A stretch of DNA of 64,000 bases. Source: Gordonibacter sp034932485 (lineage in GTDB: Bacteria > Actinomycetota > Coriobacteriia > Coriobacteriales > Eggerthellaceae). The position numbers and the translations under genes were made by a program. The first letter of the stretch is position 1, and each line of letters opens with the position of its first letter. This document shows positions 18,059 through 27,449 of this stretch, one piece after another. The notes under the pieces were generated by a model. That model did no database searches, was not told the origin of the DNA, and saw only the letters and a list, made by a program, of their open reading frames with translations. The stretch spans positions 1-64,000 of the forward strand of contig JAYFOQ010000014.1 in assembly GCA_034932485.1 (NCBI GenBank). Direction: 5' to 3'.

Positions 18059-18247
18059 ATGGCTCATCCAGTTATTGAGGCTGATGATTGCATCGGTTGC
18101 GGCATTTGCGTTGACGCTTGTCCGCAGGAAGTGCTTGAGGTTGTTGGCGGTGTCGCCGAGGTTGTTAACGAGGATGCATGTATTGCTTGCGGCGATTGCG
18201 TCGAGGAGTGCCCGATGGGTGCCATCCCCGAGGTCATCGAAGACTAA
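18059..18247 (+). CDS. 2[4Fe-4S] ferredoxin
   Basis: A 62-residue ferredoxin with two CxxCxxCxxxCP cluster motifs: CIGCGICVDACP near residues 11-22 and CIACGDCVEECP near 41-52. It carries low-potential electrons between anaerobic oxidoreductases in the cytoplasm. AGAAGGAG precedes the ATG. Its own promoter and terminator make it a single-gene unit. HypE just upstream is consistent with hydrogenase-linked electron flow, but ferredoxins are general carriers. Confidence 0.95.
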   Translation: MAHPVIEADDCIGCGICVDACPQEVLEVVGGVAEVVNEDACIACGDCVEECPMGAIPEVIED

Positions 18248-18291
18248 CAGCGCTTATACAATGCGGATGTTGTCCGCGTGCTCTACAAGGC

Positions 18292-18334
18292 AAATCCCCT
18301 GTATCTCTTTTGGATACAGGGGATTTTCTTTTTT
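18292..18334 (+). terminator. Rho-independent terminator after ferredoxin
   Basis: AAATCCCCTGTATC (18292-18305) pairs with GATACAGGGGATTT (18313-18326), followed by a T-rich tail. Confidence 0.92.
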
Positions 18335-18462
18335 GGAGAAGTCATTCTGGAAACAGACCGATGCAAGAGTCGTAACACTTGTCTTTGAAGCAGGTATCAT
18401 TTTATAAATATGAGTATAGTTTGTGAACGTTACAAAACATCAACAACAGCCGTTAATATAAC

Positions 18463-18491
18463 TTGACAATAAAAGACTTAGATTATATAGT
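18463..18491 (+). promoter_or_regulatory. Promoter of the dnaK heat-shock operon
   Basis: TTGACA (18463-18468), 17 bp, TATAGT (18486-18491), about 155 bases before dnaK. No perfect HspR inverted repeat (CTTGAGT-N7-ACTCAAG) or CIRCE is present. CTTGACA at the -35 followed seven bases later by ACTTAGA is a very degenerate candidate. Confidence 0.75.
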
Positions 18492-18509
18492 GCAAAAGTC
18501 GAAAGAATA

Positions 18510-18576
18510 GTGAGTGGTCTTATAGGGAAGATCGCACAGTACTCACCCTGGCATGACAGATGCGTTGTACGCATCT
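18510..18576 (+). other. Structured 5' leader of dnaK mRNA
   Basis: Two hairpins are predicted in the ~150-nt leader. GTGAGT/ACTCAC with GGTCTT/AAGATC (18510-18546) is the first. AGATGCG-TTGTA-CGCATCT (18558-18576) is the second, a perfect 7-bp stem. They could stabilise the transcript or respond to temperature; neither covers the dnaK ribosome site. Confidence 0.4.
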
Positions 18577-18646
18577 CTTTGCATAGCGAGGAAAGAACAA
18601 AGCACAACGAATAAGGCAACAAACTCCAAAAGAGAGGAACAAGATA

Positions 18647-20560
18647 ATGGGAAAGATTCTTGGTATCGACCTAGGTACGACCAACTCGGCAATGGCGGTT
18701 ATGGAAGGCAGCGAGCCTGAGATCCTCGTGAATGCAGAGGGTGATCGTACTACCCCGTCCGTCGAAGGTTTCCGTAAGGATGGCGAGCGCGTCGTTGGTA
18801 AGGCAGCAAAGAATCAAGCGGTTACGAATCCTGAAAACACCGTGTCTTCTGTGAAGCGTTTCATCGGTCGTTCGTTTAGTGAGACGCCAGAAGAGCAGAA
18901 GACGGTAAGCTACAAGCTGCAGAAGGGCAAGGATGGCCGTGCGGTCGTTGATATCGACGGCAAAGATTATACGCCGGAGGAAATTTCTGCAATGGTGTTG
19001 CAGAAGCTAAAAAACGATGCTGAAAAGCAGCTAGGTACTCCGGTGACGCAGGCTGTTATTACGGTACCGGCATACTTTAACGATGCGCAGCGTCAGGCCA
19101 CAAAAGATGCTGGTAAGATTGCTGGTCTTGAGGTTCTTCGTATTATCAACGAGCCCACAGCTGCAGCGCTTGCTTATGGTTTGGATAAGACAAACAAAGA
19201 CGAGAAGATTCTCGTATTCGACTTGGGTGGCGGTACGTTTGACGTATCGGTGCTTGAGCTGGGCGATGGTGTGTTCGAGGTCGCAGCTACCGCAGGCGAC
19301 AATCACCTAGGTGGCGACGACTGGGATCAGCGTATTATCGATTGGCTGGCCGATAAGTTTAAGGCTGAAAATGGTATCGACCTGCGTAACGACAAGATGG
19401 CTTTGCAACGTCTGAAGGAAGCGGCCGAAAAGGCGAAGATGGAACTTTCCTCCACGACGCAGGCAAATATCAATCTGCCGTTTATTACGGCCGACGCTTC
19501 TGGTCCGAAGCACTTGGACTACACGTTGACGCGTGCTGAATTCGAGCGTATTACGAAGGACTTGCTGGATCGTTGCAAGAAGCCAGTTGAGCAGGCACTG
19601 AAAGATGCAGGTCTAAAGACAGGTGAGATCGACGAGGTTATTCTCGTTGGCGGCTCGACCCGTATGCCTGCGGTTCAGGAACTGGTGAAGAAGCTAACCG
19701 GTAAGGAACCGAACATGTCCGTGAATCCTGACGAGGTTGTGGCTATGGGTGCAGCCGTACAGGGTGGCGTGTTGTCTGGTGACGTGCAGGGCATTTTGCT
19801 GCTCGACGTAACCCCGCTTTCGTTGGGCGTTGAAACCATGGGCGGTGTTATGACCAAGATGATCGACCGCAACACCACGATCCCGACTCGTAAGACTGAG
19901 ATTTACTCGACGGCTGCTGATAATCAAACCTCTGTTGAGGTTCATGTCCTGCAGGGCGAGCGTCAGATGGCTGGCGACAACAAGACCTTGGGTAAGTTCC
20001 AGCTGAGTGGTATTCCGGCTGCTCGTCGCGGTGTACCTCAAATTGAGGTTACCTTCGATATTGATGCCAACGGTATCGTAAACGTGTCGGCGAAGGATTT
20101 GGGTACAGGCAAGCAGCAACAAATTACGATCTCTGGTTCTACTGCTTTGAACGACGATGAAGTCGATCGCATGGTTAAGGATGCCGAGGCGCACGCGGAG
20201 GAAGACAAGCTGCGCAAGGAAGAAATCGAACTGCGCAATAACGCGGATGCGTTGGTGAACGCTACCGAGCAAACGTTGTCTGAACTGGGCGACAAGGCAC
20301 CTGCCGATATGAAGGCTCAGGCTGAAGAGGCCATTGCCGAGGCTAAGAGCGCACTTGAGGGTTCCGACCTGGATGCCATTAAGGCAGCTACCGAGAAACT
20401 GCAGCAGGCAGGCTATAAATTGGCCGAGGTTGTGTACTCCACCGAAGGCGCAGCTGCTGGTGCTCAAGCTGCCGCTGCTGAGACGGCTCCGGCAGACGAC
20501 ACCATCGAAGCCGACTATGAGGTTGTTGACGAGAACGACAATACTAAGGAAGGGAAGTAA
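18647..20560 (+). CDS. dnaK: Chaperone DnaK (Hsp70)
   Basis: A 637-residue Hsp70. It starts MGKILGIDLGTTNSAMAVME, with further ATPase signatures ILVFDLGGGTFDVSVLELG near residue 187 and VILVGGSTRMPAVQ near 328. The interdomain linker is LLLDVTPLSLG. The substrate-binding domain and an Ala/Glu-rich C-terminal tail follow. With GrpE and DnaJ it folds nascent and heat-damaged proteins in an ATP cycle. It is the first gene of the dnaK-grpE-dnaJ-hspR-clpB operon, with 3 bp to grpE. The last gene but one, hspR, most likely represses this operon. Confidence 0.98.
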   Translation: MGKILGIDLGTTNSAMAVMEGSEPEILVNAEGDRTTPSVEGFRKDGERVVGKAAKNQAVTNPENTVSSVKRFIGRSFSETPEEQKTVSYKLQKGKDGRAVVDIDGKDYTPEEISAMVLQKLKNDAEKQLGTPVTQAVITVPAYFNDAQRQATKDAGKIAGLEVLRIINEPTAAALAYGLDKTNKDEKILVFDLGGGTFDVSVLELGDGVFEVAATAGDNHLGGDDWDQRIIDWLADKFKAENGIDLRNDKMALQRLKEAAEKAKMELSSTTQANINLPFITADASGPKHLDYTLTRAEFERITKDLLDRCKKPVEQALKDAGLKTGEIDEVILVGGSTRMPAVQELVKKLTGKEPNMSVNPDEVVAMGAAVQGGVLSGDVQGILLLDVTPLSLGVETMGGVMTKMIDRNTTIPTRKTEIYSTAADNQTSVEVHVLQGERQMAGDNKTLGKFQLSGIPAARRGVPQIEVTFDIDANGIVNVSAKDLGTGKQQQITISGSTALNDDEVDRMVKDAEAHAEEDKLRKEEIELRNNADALVNATEQTLSELGDKAPADMKAQAEEAIAEAKSALEGSDLDAIKAATEKLQQAGYKLAEVVYSTEGAAAGAQAAAAETAPADDTIEADYEVVDENDNTKEGK

Positions 20561-20563
20561 ACC

Positions 20564-21316
20564 ATGCCCAAGCCGAGCAACCCCTCGCCGGAGCGCGCGG
20601 CATGCGGCGAAGGCAAAAACATTCCTATCGAAGATACGAACGAGACGGCTGGTAAAGCCCAGCCGTCTGCGGGCAGCGCCGATCCGGGCAGCGGCTCTAC
20701 CCCCTCCTCGGGAGCCGATGCAGCAAGCGAGTCGACCGACCCGCAAGGGTCGGCCGGCGCGCAAGCAGCTCAGGTTATTGAGGACGCCGAAGCAGTATTG
20801 GATGGCGTAGTGATTGAGCCCTCGATTGACGATCAGGTGGCCAAGGCGAAAGCTGAGGCTACCGCATGGCAAGACAAGTATCTGCGTCTGCACGCGGAGT
20901 GGGATACCTACCGACGCCGTACGGCCGAACAGCGCGAAGCCGAAAAAGCCCGCGCTACCGAGAAATTGGTAGAAAGTCTTCTCCCTGTTATCGATGACTT
21001 CGAGCGGACCATCGATTACGCTGAAAAGAACGGTGAAGGCGGTCTACTTGATGGCGTAAAGGCTGTGCACAGTAAATTTGTTGCTACGCTTGTTAAAGAT
21101 GGTGTGCAGGTGATCGATCCGAAGGGTGAGGCATTCGACGCACTTGAGGCACAAGCGGTAGCAACCGTGGAGGATATGAGCGTTCCCGACGAAACGGTGG
21201 CTGACGTGTACCAAAAAGGTTACAAGATGGGGTCAAAGTGTCTGCGACCCGCTATGGTAACAGTAACCAGTGGCGGACCTAAACGGGAAAAGCCGCAGGA
21301 TAACGCAGCAAAGTAA
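20564..21316 (+). CDS. grpE: Nucleotide exchange factor GrpE
   Basis: A 250-residue GrpE. The first ~95 residues are a low-complexity, Ser/Ala/Pro/Gly-rich extension with no assigned role. The conserved coiled coil (KYLRLHAEWDTYRRRTAEQR) and the C-terminal beta domain (GVQVIDPKGEAFD, VYQKGYKMGSKCLRPAMVTV) follow. It opens DnaK to release ADP, and its coiled coil acts as a thermosensor in studied species. It starts 3 bp after the dnaK stop, so translation is probably coupled. Confidence 0.96.
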   Translation: MPKPSNPSPERAACGEGKNIPIEDTNETAGKAQPSAGSADPGSGSTPSSGADAASESTDPQGSAGAQAAQVIEDAEAVLDGVVIEPSIDDQVAKAKAEATAWQDKYLRLHAEWDTYRRRTAEQREAEKARATEKLVESLLPVIDDFERTIDYAEKNGEGGLLDGVKAVHSKFVATLVKDGVQVIDPKGEAFDALEAQAVATVEDMSVPDETVADVYQKGYKMGSKCLRPAMVTVTSGGPKREKPQDNAAK

Positions 21317-21391
21317 AGGTAAGACTAACAAGCGGGCAGCATCACAAGGCGGCCCGCTTTTGATTTCGACAAGATTAAGGAGGTGGAGCGC

Positions 21392-22339
21392 ATGGCGGCG
21401 ACTCCGGACTACTACAAGACGCTGGGCGTTCCACGCACGGCTTCGGCTGACGAGATAAAAAAGGCGTTCCGTAAGCTGGCGCGTACCCATCATCCCGACA
21501 CGGGCGGCGACGAGGCAAAATTTAAGGAACTCAACGAAGCCTACGAGGTGCTTTCCGACGACAAGAAGCGCAAGCTGTACGATCAGTATGGCACGGCCAA
21601 CGAAAATCATATTCCACAAGGTTGGGGTGGAGGTGGTAACGTCAACGTTGAAGATATTTTTGGCGGTGGCGGCGGTGGTTTTGGTAGCTGGGCGGATATT
21701 CTGGAGAGCATTCGTCACGGCGAGGGAGCATTCGGTACTGAGTGGGACTTCGGTGGCGGTGGATTTGGTGGCTCGCATCAGCCACGTCCTCGTAAGGGCC
21801 AAGACATGAACGTAACGCTAAACGTGACGTTTGATGAGGCATTTAAGGGCGCTGAGAAGCTGGTGACCGTGCGTATTCCCGGACGCGGTGATAAAGAAAC
21901 ACTTACCGTGAAGATTCCGGCAGGCGCTGTCGACGGTGGTCGATTGCGCTTTAAAGGAAAGGGCGGTCTGGGAGAGAACGGTGGCGAAGCAGGAGATCTG
22001 CTTATAACTACGAAGATTGACGAGCATCCCTACTATTCTCGTAAGGGAGCCGATGTAGAGATTGACGTTCCCGTAACGGTGGCCGAGGCAGCGCTGGGCG
22101 CTAGCGTTATTGTGCCCGCACCTGACGGTACAAAAGTGCGCGTAAAGGTGCCTGCCGGTACGCAGGATGAAACCGTATTGAACGTGAAGCGGAAAGGTGC
22201 CCCGCGCGTGAAAGGCGAGGGTACGGGCGACTTGAAGGTTAAAATCGACGTGCAGGTGCCTAGGGGCATGAATGAAGGTCAGAAGAAAGCAATGGAAGAC
22301 TTCATGGCTGCAACCACTGAAGATGTGAGGAGCTGGTAA
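21392..22339 (+). CDS. dnaJ: DnaJ-type co-chaperone without zinc finger
   Basis: About 315 residues: J domain (YYKTLGVPRTASADEIKKAF, then HHPDTGGDEAKF with the HPD loop), a Gly/Phe-rich linker with GGGGGGFGSW, then the C-terminal substrate domains (KGAEKLVTVRIPGRGD, VKVPAGTQDETVL). The four CxxCxGxG zinc repeats of classical DnaJ are absent, making it a type II (CbpA-like) protein, common in HspR-type operons. ATG at 21392 is preceded by AAGGAGG with eight bases spacing; the upstream in-frame GTG overlaps that site. Its stop overlaps the hspR start (TAATG). Confidence 0.95.
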   Translation: MAATPDYYKTLGVPRTASADEIKKAFRKLARTHHPDTGGDEAKFKELNEAYEVLSDDKKRKLYDQYGTANENHIPQGWGGGGNVNVEDIFGGGGGGFGSWADILESIRHGEGAFGTEWDFGGGGFGGSHQPRPRKGQDMNVTLNVTFDEAFKGAEKLVTVRIPGRGDKETLTVKIPAGAVDGGRLRFKGKGGLGENGGEAGDLLITTKIDEHPYYSRKGADVEIDVPVTVAEAALGASVIVPAPDGTKVRVKVPAGTQDETVLNVKRKGAPRVKGEGTGDLKVKIDVQVPRGMNEGQKKAMEDFMAATTEDVRSW

Positions 22340-22731
22340 TGACTGAGCGTACCGATCGCAACCGCCCTCTCTACATGATAAGTGTGGCGGCCGAACTTGC
22401 TGGTGTGCATCCACAGACGCTGCGTACTTACGAGCAAAAAGGTCTCGTTACGCCGCAGCGTACGAGTGGTAATACCCGTATGTATTCACCGGCGGATATT
22501 GAACGGCTTGAGTTAATTAATGAATTGACCGGCGAGGGCATCAACCTCGCAGGGGTTATCCGCATTCTTGACCTCCAAGGACGGTTGAATGAGCGTGATA
22601 ACGAAATTGACGACCTACACAAACGTGTACGTCGTCTGGCAGATCGCGTGCATGAGTTGGAAACACGTGAGAGCGTGAATTCGCTTGTGCGCGCTGACGT
22701 GGGCGCATTAGCTATCAGGCGTCTACAGTAG
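22339..22731 (+). CDS. hspR: MerR-family heat-shock repressor HspR
   Basis: A 130-residue MerR-type protein. The winged helix-turn-helix covers LYMISVAAELAGVHPQTLRT, YEQKGLVTPQRTSGNTRMYS and the helix DIERLELINELTGEG. A coiled coil (ERDNEIDDLHKRVRRLADRV) follows for dimerisation. HspR represses dnaK and clpB operons in Actinobacteria with DnaK as corepressor, giving feedback. The ATG overlaps the dnaJ stop codon, so translation is coupled. A small hairpin CGCGT/ACGCG sits in the 44-bp gap to clpB. Confidence 0.95.
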   Translation: MTERTDRNRPLYMISVAAELAGVHPQTLRTYEQKGLVTPQRTSGNTRMYSPADIERLELINELTGEGINLAGVIRILDLQGRLNERDNEIDDLHKRVRRLADRVHELETRESVNSLVRADVGALAIRRLQ

Positions 22732-22775
22732 AACTCCGCGTAACCACGCGATAAGTAATAAAGGAGGAATTCCGT

Positions 22776-25433
22776 ATGAACATGGGCAACTTGAACAAAC
22801 TAGCCCTTACTGCGCAGGAGGCTTTGCAGCAGACCATTTCAATCGCCTCCGAAGCCGAGAGTAGTCAGGCCGAGCCTATACATATGCTGAAGGCCCTGCT
22901 CGAATCAAAAGAAAACAACCTATCAGCCATCGTCAAGCGCATTGGTGCCGAACCGTTCCAGCTGCTTGCTAATGTTGATGCCGAGATCGAGCGTATGCCG
23001 AAAGTAAGCAATACTGGCGGCATGATGATGAGCGGCATCCCCGGCCCTGCGCTGATGAATCTGATTGACAGTGCGGTAAAGATTGCCGAAAAGCTGGGGG
23101 ATGCCTATGCCACCAGCGAACATCTTCTTATAGCGCTTTCCGAGGAAAAAGGTGCTGCTGGTAAAATTCTCAATACGGCCGGCGTAACGCGTAAGAGCAT
23201 CGAAGCGGCTTACGATGAGTTGCGCGGCGACACCCGGGTGACCGATCAGCAAAACAAAGTGCAATTTGAGGCTTTGGAGCAATACGGCCAGAATCTTACT
23301 CAGCAAGCTCGCGAAGGAAAACTTGATCCGGTCATTGGCCGCGCGGAAGAGATCCGCCGCACGATTCAGGTGCTTTCGCGCCGCACCAAGAACAACCCGG
23401 TACTTATTGGTGAACCAGGTACCGGCAAGACGGCCATCGTGGAAGGCTTAGCACAGCGTATCGTTGCGGGCGACGTTCCCTCGTCGTTAAAAGATCGAGA
23501 TATTGTAACTCTTGATCTGTCAGCTATGCTGGCAGGTGCTAAATACCGTGGCGAGTTCGAGGACCGCTTAAAAGCAGTGTTACGCGAGGTTAAGCAAAGC
23601 GATGGACGCATTATTTTGTTCATTGACGAGTTACATACTATCGTAGGCGCTGGCTCCACCGGAGATAGTTCTATGGACGCCGGCAATATGCTGAAGCCAG
23701 CCCTTGCTCGCGGCGAGTTGCATGCTATTGGGGCCACTACGCTTGACGAATACCGTAAGTACATCGAGAAGGATGCTGCCCTCGAGCGCCGCTTCCAACC
23801 CGTGATGGTGACCGAGCCTTCGGTGGAAGATACCATTGCTATCCTGCGAGGCTTAAAAGAAAAGTACGAAATTCATCATGGCGTACGCATTACCGATAGC
23901 GCCATTGTGGCAGCTGCAGAGCTTTCGAATCGTTATATCTCGGACCGCTTCCTTCCCGATAAGGCGATTGACCTTATGGATGAAGCCGCTAGTCGTTTGC
24001 GCATAGAGATCGACTCCATGCCTGAAGAGGTTGATGCAGCCGAGCGTAAACTGACCCAAATGCAGATCGAAGAACAAGCGTTGATGAAGGAATCTGACGA
24101 GGTATCACAAGAGCGTCTTGATACGCTGCGCCGTGAAATTGCGACTGCTCAAGAAGACTTGGATAAGCGTAAGGCCGAATGGCAAAACGAGAAAGATGTT
24201 ATCGAGAACGTACAGAATCTTAAAGCCATGCTCGAAGGTGCCCAGCAAGAGGAAGAGCGTGCTACGCGCGAAGGCGATTTATCAAAGGCTTCTGAGATTC
24301 GCTATGCTCGCATTCCTGAGTTGCAGCAGCGTCTCCATGCGGCCGAAGAAGAGCTGAACACCAAGCAGCAAGATGGAGCTATTCTTAAAGAAGAGGTTTC
24401 GGAAACTGAGATTGCTGATGTCGTATCTGTGTGGACAGGTATTCCCGTGCAGAAGATGATGCAGGGAGAGATGGCGAAGCTTATCGACCTGGAAGAGAAG
24501 CTTCATGAACGTGTGGTGGGTCAAGATGAGGCGGTGTCGGCTGTGGCTGGGTCTATTCGCCGTAGTCGCGCAGGTTTGTCGGACCCGGATCGACCCATTG
24601 GAAGCTTCCTGTTTTTGGGCCCCACGGGTGTAGGTAAAACCGAACTTGCTAAGGCTTTAGCTGAATACTTGTTTGATAGCGAAAAAGCCATGGTGCGTAT
24701 CGATATGTCCGAGTACATGGAGAAGTTTAGCGTGCAGCGCCTTATCGGTGCGCCTCCGGGATATGTAGGCTATGACGAAGGCGGGCAACTGACCGAGGCC
24801 GTACGACGCAAGCCGTACTCGGTTATCTTGCTCGATGAGATTGAGAAGGCACACCCTGATGTGTTCAATATTTTGCTACAGGTGTTGGATGATGGTCGCT
24901 TGACCGATGGTCAAGGTCGTGTGGTTAGTTTTAAGAATGCCATTATTATCATGACCAGTAACGTGGGCTCGCAATTTATACGTGAGTTCGCCGAACATGG
25001 AGACGAAAAGGCTATGAACCAAGCCATTGATGGGGCTTTGCGTGCCACATTCCGGCCTGAGTTTATTAACCGCATCGACGATGTAGTGGTGTTCAACGCG
25101 TTGAATATGACAAATATTGAACCTATCGTCGATCTGCAATTAGAAGAGGTGCGTGATCGTCTCTCCGATCGTCGTATCACTCTTGATGTGACGCCAGCTG
25201 CGATGGAGCATCTTTCTATCGATGGGTATGATCCCATTTTTGGAGCCCGTCCGTTAAAGCGTCTCATCCAACGTGAAATCGTGGATCGTATCGCTCAAAA
25301 GGTGGTCGAAGGTAATTTACGTGATCGAAGCCATGTTCTTATAGGTATCGATGAGAACGGCAACTACGAGTGCACCGTGGAAGAGCCGCTTGAGTTGGAT
25401 GCGGTTGCGTTGGAAAATTTACTGGGTGAATAA
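22776..25433 (+). CDS. clpB: ATP-dependent disaggregase ClpB
   Basis: An 885-residue Hsp100 protein. The N-terminal repeat domain (residues 1-150) is followed by the first AAA+ module with Walker A GEPGTGKT near 212, a coiled-coil middle domain at about 400-540 that is typical of ClpB, and a second AAA+ module with GPTGVGKTE near 615. The sensor region FRPEFINRIDDVVVF and GARPLKRLIQREI close the protein. With DnaK it pulls proteins out of aggregates. AAAGGAGG precedes the ATG. It is the last gene of the heat-shock operon. Confidence 0.98.
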   Translation: MNMGNLNKLALTAQEALQQTISIASEAESSQAEPIHMLKALLESKENNLSAIVKRIGAEPFQLLANVDAEIERMPKVSNTGGMMMSGIPGPALMNLIDSAVKIAEKLGDAYATSEHLLIALSEEKGAAGKILNTAGVTRKSIEAAYDELRGDTRVTDQQNKVQFEALEQYGQNLTQQAREGKLDPVIGRAEEIRRTIQVLSRRTKNNPVLIGEPGTGKTAIVEGLAQRIVAGDVPSSLKDRDIVTLDLSAMLAGAKYRGEFEDRLKAVLREVKQSDGRIILFIDELHTIVGAGSTGDSSMDAGNMLKPALARGELHAIGATTLDEYRKYIEKDAALERRFQPVMVTEPSVEDTIAILRGLKEKYEIHHGVRITDSAIVAAAELSNRYISDRFLPDKAIDLMDEAASRLRIEIDSMPEEVDAAERKLTQMQIEEQALMKESDEVSQERLDTLRREIATAQEDLDKRKAEWQNEKDVIENVQNLKAMLEGAQQEEERATREGDLSKASEIRYARIPELQQRLHAAEEELNTKQQDGAILKEEVSETEIADVVSVWTGIPVQKMMQGEMAKLIDLEEKLHERVVGQDEAVSAVAGSIRRSRAGLSDPDRPIGSFLFLGPTGVGKTELAKALAEYLFDSEKAMVRIDMSEYMEKFSVQRLIGAPPGYVGYDEGGQLTEAVRRKPYSVILLDEIEKAHPDVFNILLQVLDDGRLTDGQGRVVSFKNAIIIMTSNVGSQFIREFAEHGDEKAMNQAIDGALRATFRPEFINRIDDVVVFNALNMTNIEPIVDLQLEEVRDRLSDRRITLDVTPAAMEHLSIDGYDPIFGARPLKRLIQREIVDRIAQKVVEGNLRDRSHVLIGIDENGNYECTVEEPLELDAVALENLLGE

Positions 25434-25460
25434 TCAGTAGCGAGGCCTGTTTGAGTTTTC

Positions 25461-25500
25461 GTATGACCCGCCCGCACTATTGCAGGCGGGTCATACTTTT
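25461..25500. terminator. Terminator at the end of the heat-shock operon
   Basis: GTATGACCCGCC (25461-25472) pairs perfectly with GGCGGGTCATAC (25485-25496), followed by TTTT. It also closes the convergent reductase gene. Confidence 0.9.
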
Positions 25501-25505
25501 ATCCG

Positions 25506-27218
25506 TTAAGCCTTGCTTCCCAATACCTGACCGATGGTGTATCCCATAAGACAATTGCGGGTGTGGCTTAGGCAGTTCAAGTTGTGTGGATAGGTGTTGA
25601 AGAACATTCCTCCCGAGGTGAGTCCTGCTGCAAAGAGGCCGGCGATAGGCTGACGGTCTTTGTTCAATACGTGGCATTCCGCGTCTACTAGCAAACCTCC
25701 TGCTGTGCATAGGCCATCAGCGTATTCCTTTGTTGCGTAGAACGGAGGAGTGTCTAGCGTCATCATCATGTTGCCGGGGAAGTTATAATCTTCATCTTTG
25801 CCGGCAGCGGCCATCTCGTTCCAGTGTTTAATGGTGGCAACGAATTCGTCGGCAGGTACTTCCATGAGTTTCGCAAGTTCTTCAAGAGTGTTAGCCTTGA
25901 GTGCCTTTTCGCTCGTAGCAGCCCCGACCCACACTTCTTTAGGCCCATAGCACGATGAACTAGGCGTCCAGATTTTATTGATTTTTTCGCCGATGGCGCT
26001 GTCCACAATATAGTAATCATAGGCACCCGGTTGTGCTTGAATGGCTAACGACAGGTGACCATAGGGCTCATACTCGGGTGCAAAACGCTTACCTAGTTTA
26101 TTTACGCGCACATAGGGCATGAGTTGCTCGGGATCGAGCATGATGGCCTGGGGAAATTCGTCTTCGGCGGCACCAACAGCCAAACCCATTTGATGGCCGT
26201 CACCCGTGTTGCCAAAAGCGCCCGTTAGCCAGCTACCGGGTACACCGCGCGGACGACAGCGTTCTTTGAGCATCTGCTGGTTAAACTCGTAGCCTCCCGT
26301 GGCGAGCACCACGCCTTTTACACAGTTGTATTGTTCATATCCTTGATCGCTTTTTACTATAACGCCCGTAACCTTACCGGAATCATCGGCAACTAGTTGA
26401 CAGGCAGGGCAGCTATAGCGAATGGTGACACCTGCTTTTTCTAGAATACCGGCAAGAATTTTTGCTAATTCACCAGGAGGGTAGGGTAGGTTAAGCGAGG
26501 TGTTCCATGAGCGAGACAACGAGGTTTTGTCCCATTCGGCACGAAAATCAGGGAAATCACCAGCGGCAAAAGTAAGCGGATAGTTGTCGAGATTTTGATT
26601 ATCGAAGTGACTTATATACCAATCTACTGCTTCTCCGTTTTTGTCGAGGAAGTGACGATAGAGTTCCATGCTACCTTGGAAGGAGCAATCGATCATAGCA
26701 TCGCTTATCCAGGCATCAGTATCGTAGGTCATGCCCCAGTGTTTGTGTAATTTGGAATTGGTGCCGCCGATGGTGGCAGAATTATAGTTGCCCACAGATT
26801 GCTTTTCTACAGCAACTGTTTTCAGACCTTGCTCGGCGCAAGCGAGTGCGGCCGCGTCGCCCGACGGTCCCAACCCGCATACTACAACGTCGACGTCGTG
26901 GGTGGCAATAATGTCTTTCTTGGCGATAGGCTCTGCAACAAAAGCAATTTTCCCTTCACCTGCGGCGCGTACTTCAACTTCCTCAACAACGGGCCAAACC
27001 GCTTGTGCTGGATCGGTTGTTTGCATAGTGGCTGATGCCGTTTTAGTCCCTGTTCCTATTGCTCCAGCTTTAGGCTCTGTCGCACTTTGCGGCGCACAGC
27101 CAGTGAGTCCTGCGAAAGCGGCGATTCCGGCTGTTGCTGCAGCGCCAGTAAGAAACATACGACGGCTTAACTCTGGCTGGTTAGTTTTGGTAACTGACGC
27201 CTGCTCGCGAGATTTCAT
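25506..27218 (-). CDS. Tat-exported FAD-dependent fumarate reductase-like lipoprotein (reductase 1)
   Basis: A 570-residue flavoprotein. A twin-arginine signal (LSRRMFLTGAAATAG) ends in a lipobox GLTGC near residue 40, so it should be attached outside the membrane. FAD binding is by DVVVCGLGPSGDAAALACAE near 110 and the C-terminal AGLTSGGMFFNTYPH. It resembles the FrdA/urocanate reductase/Cgr2-like family that Eggerthellaceae expand to reduce many organic acceptors. It has no FMN-binding domain, unlike reductases 2 and 3, so its electron donor must be separate. Substrate cannot be predicted. It is divergent from LuxR regulator 1 across 231 bp. Its mRNA leader (27240-27279) can fold with GGAGCC/GGCTCC and GCGG/CCGC stems upstream of GGGAGG. 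Confidence 0.9.
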   Translation of the reverse strand: MKSREQASVTKTNQPELSRRMFLTGAAATAGIAAFAGLTGCAPQSATEPKAGAIGTGTKTASATMQTTDPAQAVWPVVEEVEVRAAGEGKIAFVAEPIAKKDIIATHDVDVVVCGLGPSGDAAALACAEQGLKTVAVEKQSVGNYNSATIGGTNSKLHKHWGMTYDTDAWISDAMIDCSFQGSMELYRHFLDKNGEAVDWYISHFDNQNLDNYPLTFAAGDFPDFRAEWDKTSLSRSWNTSLNLPYPPGELAKILAGILEKAGVTIRYSCPACQLVADDSGKVTGVIVKSDQGYEQYNCVKGVVLATGGYEFNQQMLKERCRPRGVPGSWLTGAFGNTGDGHQMGLAVGAAEDEFPQAIMLDPEQLMPYVRVNKLGKRFAPEYEPYGHLSLAIQAQPGAYDYYIVDSAIGEKINKIWTPSSSCYGPKEVWVGAATSEKALKANTLEELAKLMEVPADEFVATIKHWNEMAAAGKDEDYNFPGNMMMTLDTPPFYATKEYADGLCTAGGLLVDAECHVLNKDRQPIAGLFAAGLTSGGMFFNTYPHNLNCLSHTRNCLMGYTIGQVLGSKA

Positions 27219-27449
27219 ACTAATCCTCCCTTGTGCTTTCGGAGCCTTTGCGGTCCCTTCCGCTTCGTTCGGCGGCTCCCCTTGGCTTTTATCTTGGCAA
27301 AAAGCTCCCTTGTGAGCATCTGACGAAACGGTATATTTCTTAAAACTACGAGGTCAGGTCATTAAAGAAAAGTACGTCTATGAGGTTGATTGCGGTAAGA
27401 TGCAGCTGTAGGGGAAACGAAGAGGGCGGTAGATGCGCAGGGGGATGGT

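Noticed and set aside
18463..18485. HspR (HAIR) operator at the dnaK promoter
   Set aside because: Only 5/7 and 4/7 matches to the half sites; too weak to call, though HspR control is expected from gene order. No CIRCE either.
19694..20893. 399-codon open frame antisense to dnaK and grpE
   Set aside because: It mirrors the codon bias of dnaK, has no ribosome site and its Leu/Arg/Gly-rich product resembles no protein.
21233..21802. 189-codon frame antisense to grpE/dnaJ
   Set aside because: Mirrors the Gly-rich dnaJ linker; no start signals.
25461..25496. GTATGA ... TCATAC, resembling a NikR operator
   Set aside because: The spacing is 24 rather than 16 and the sequence is a perfect terminator stem after clpB.
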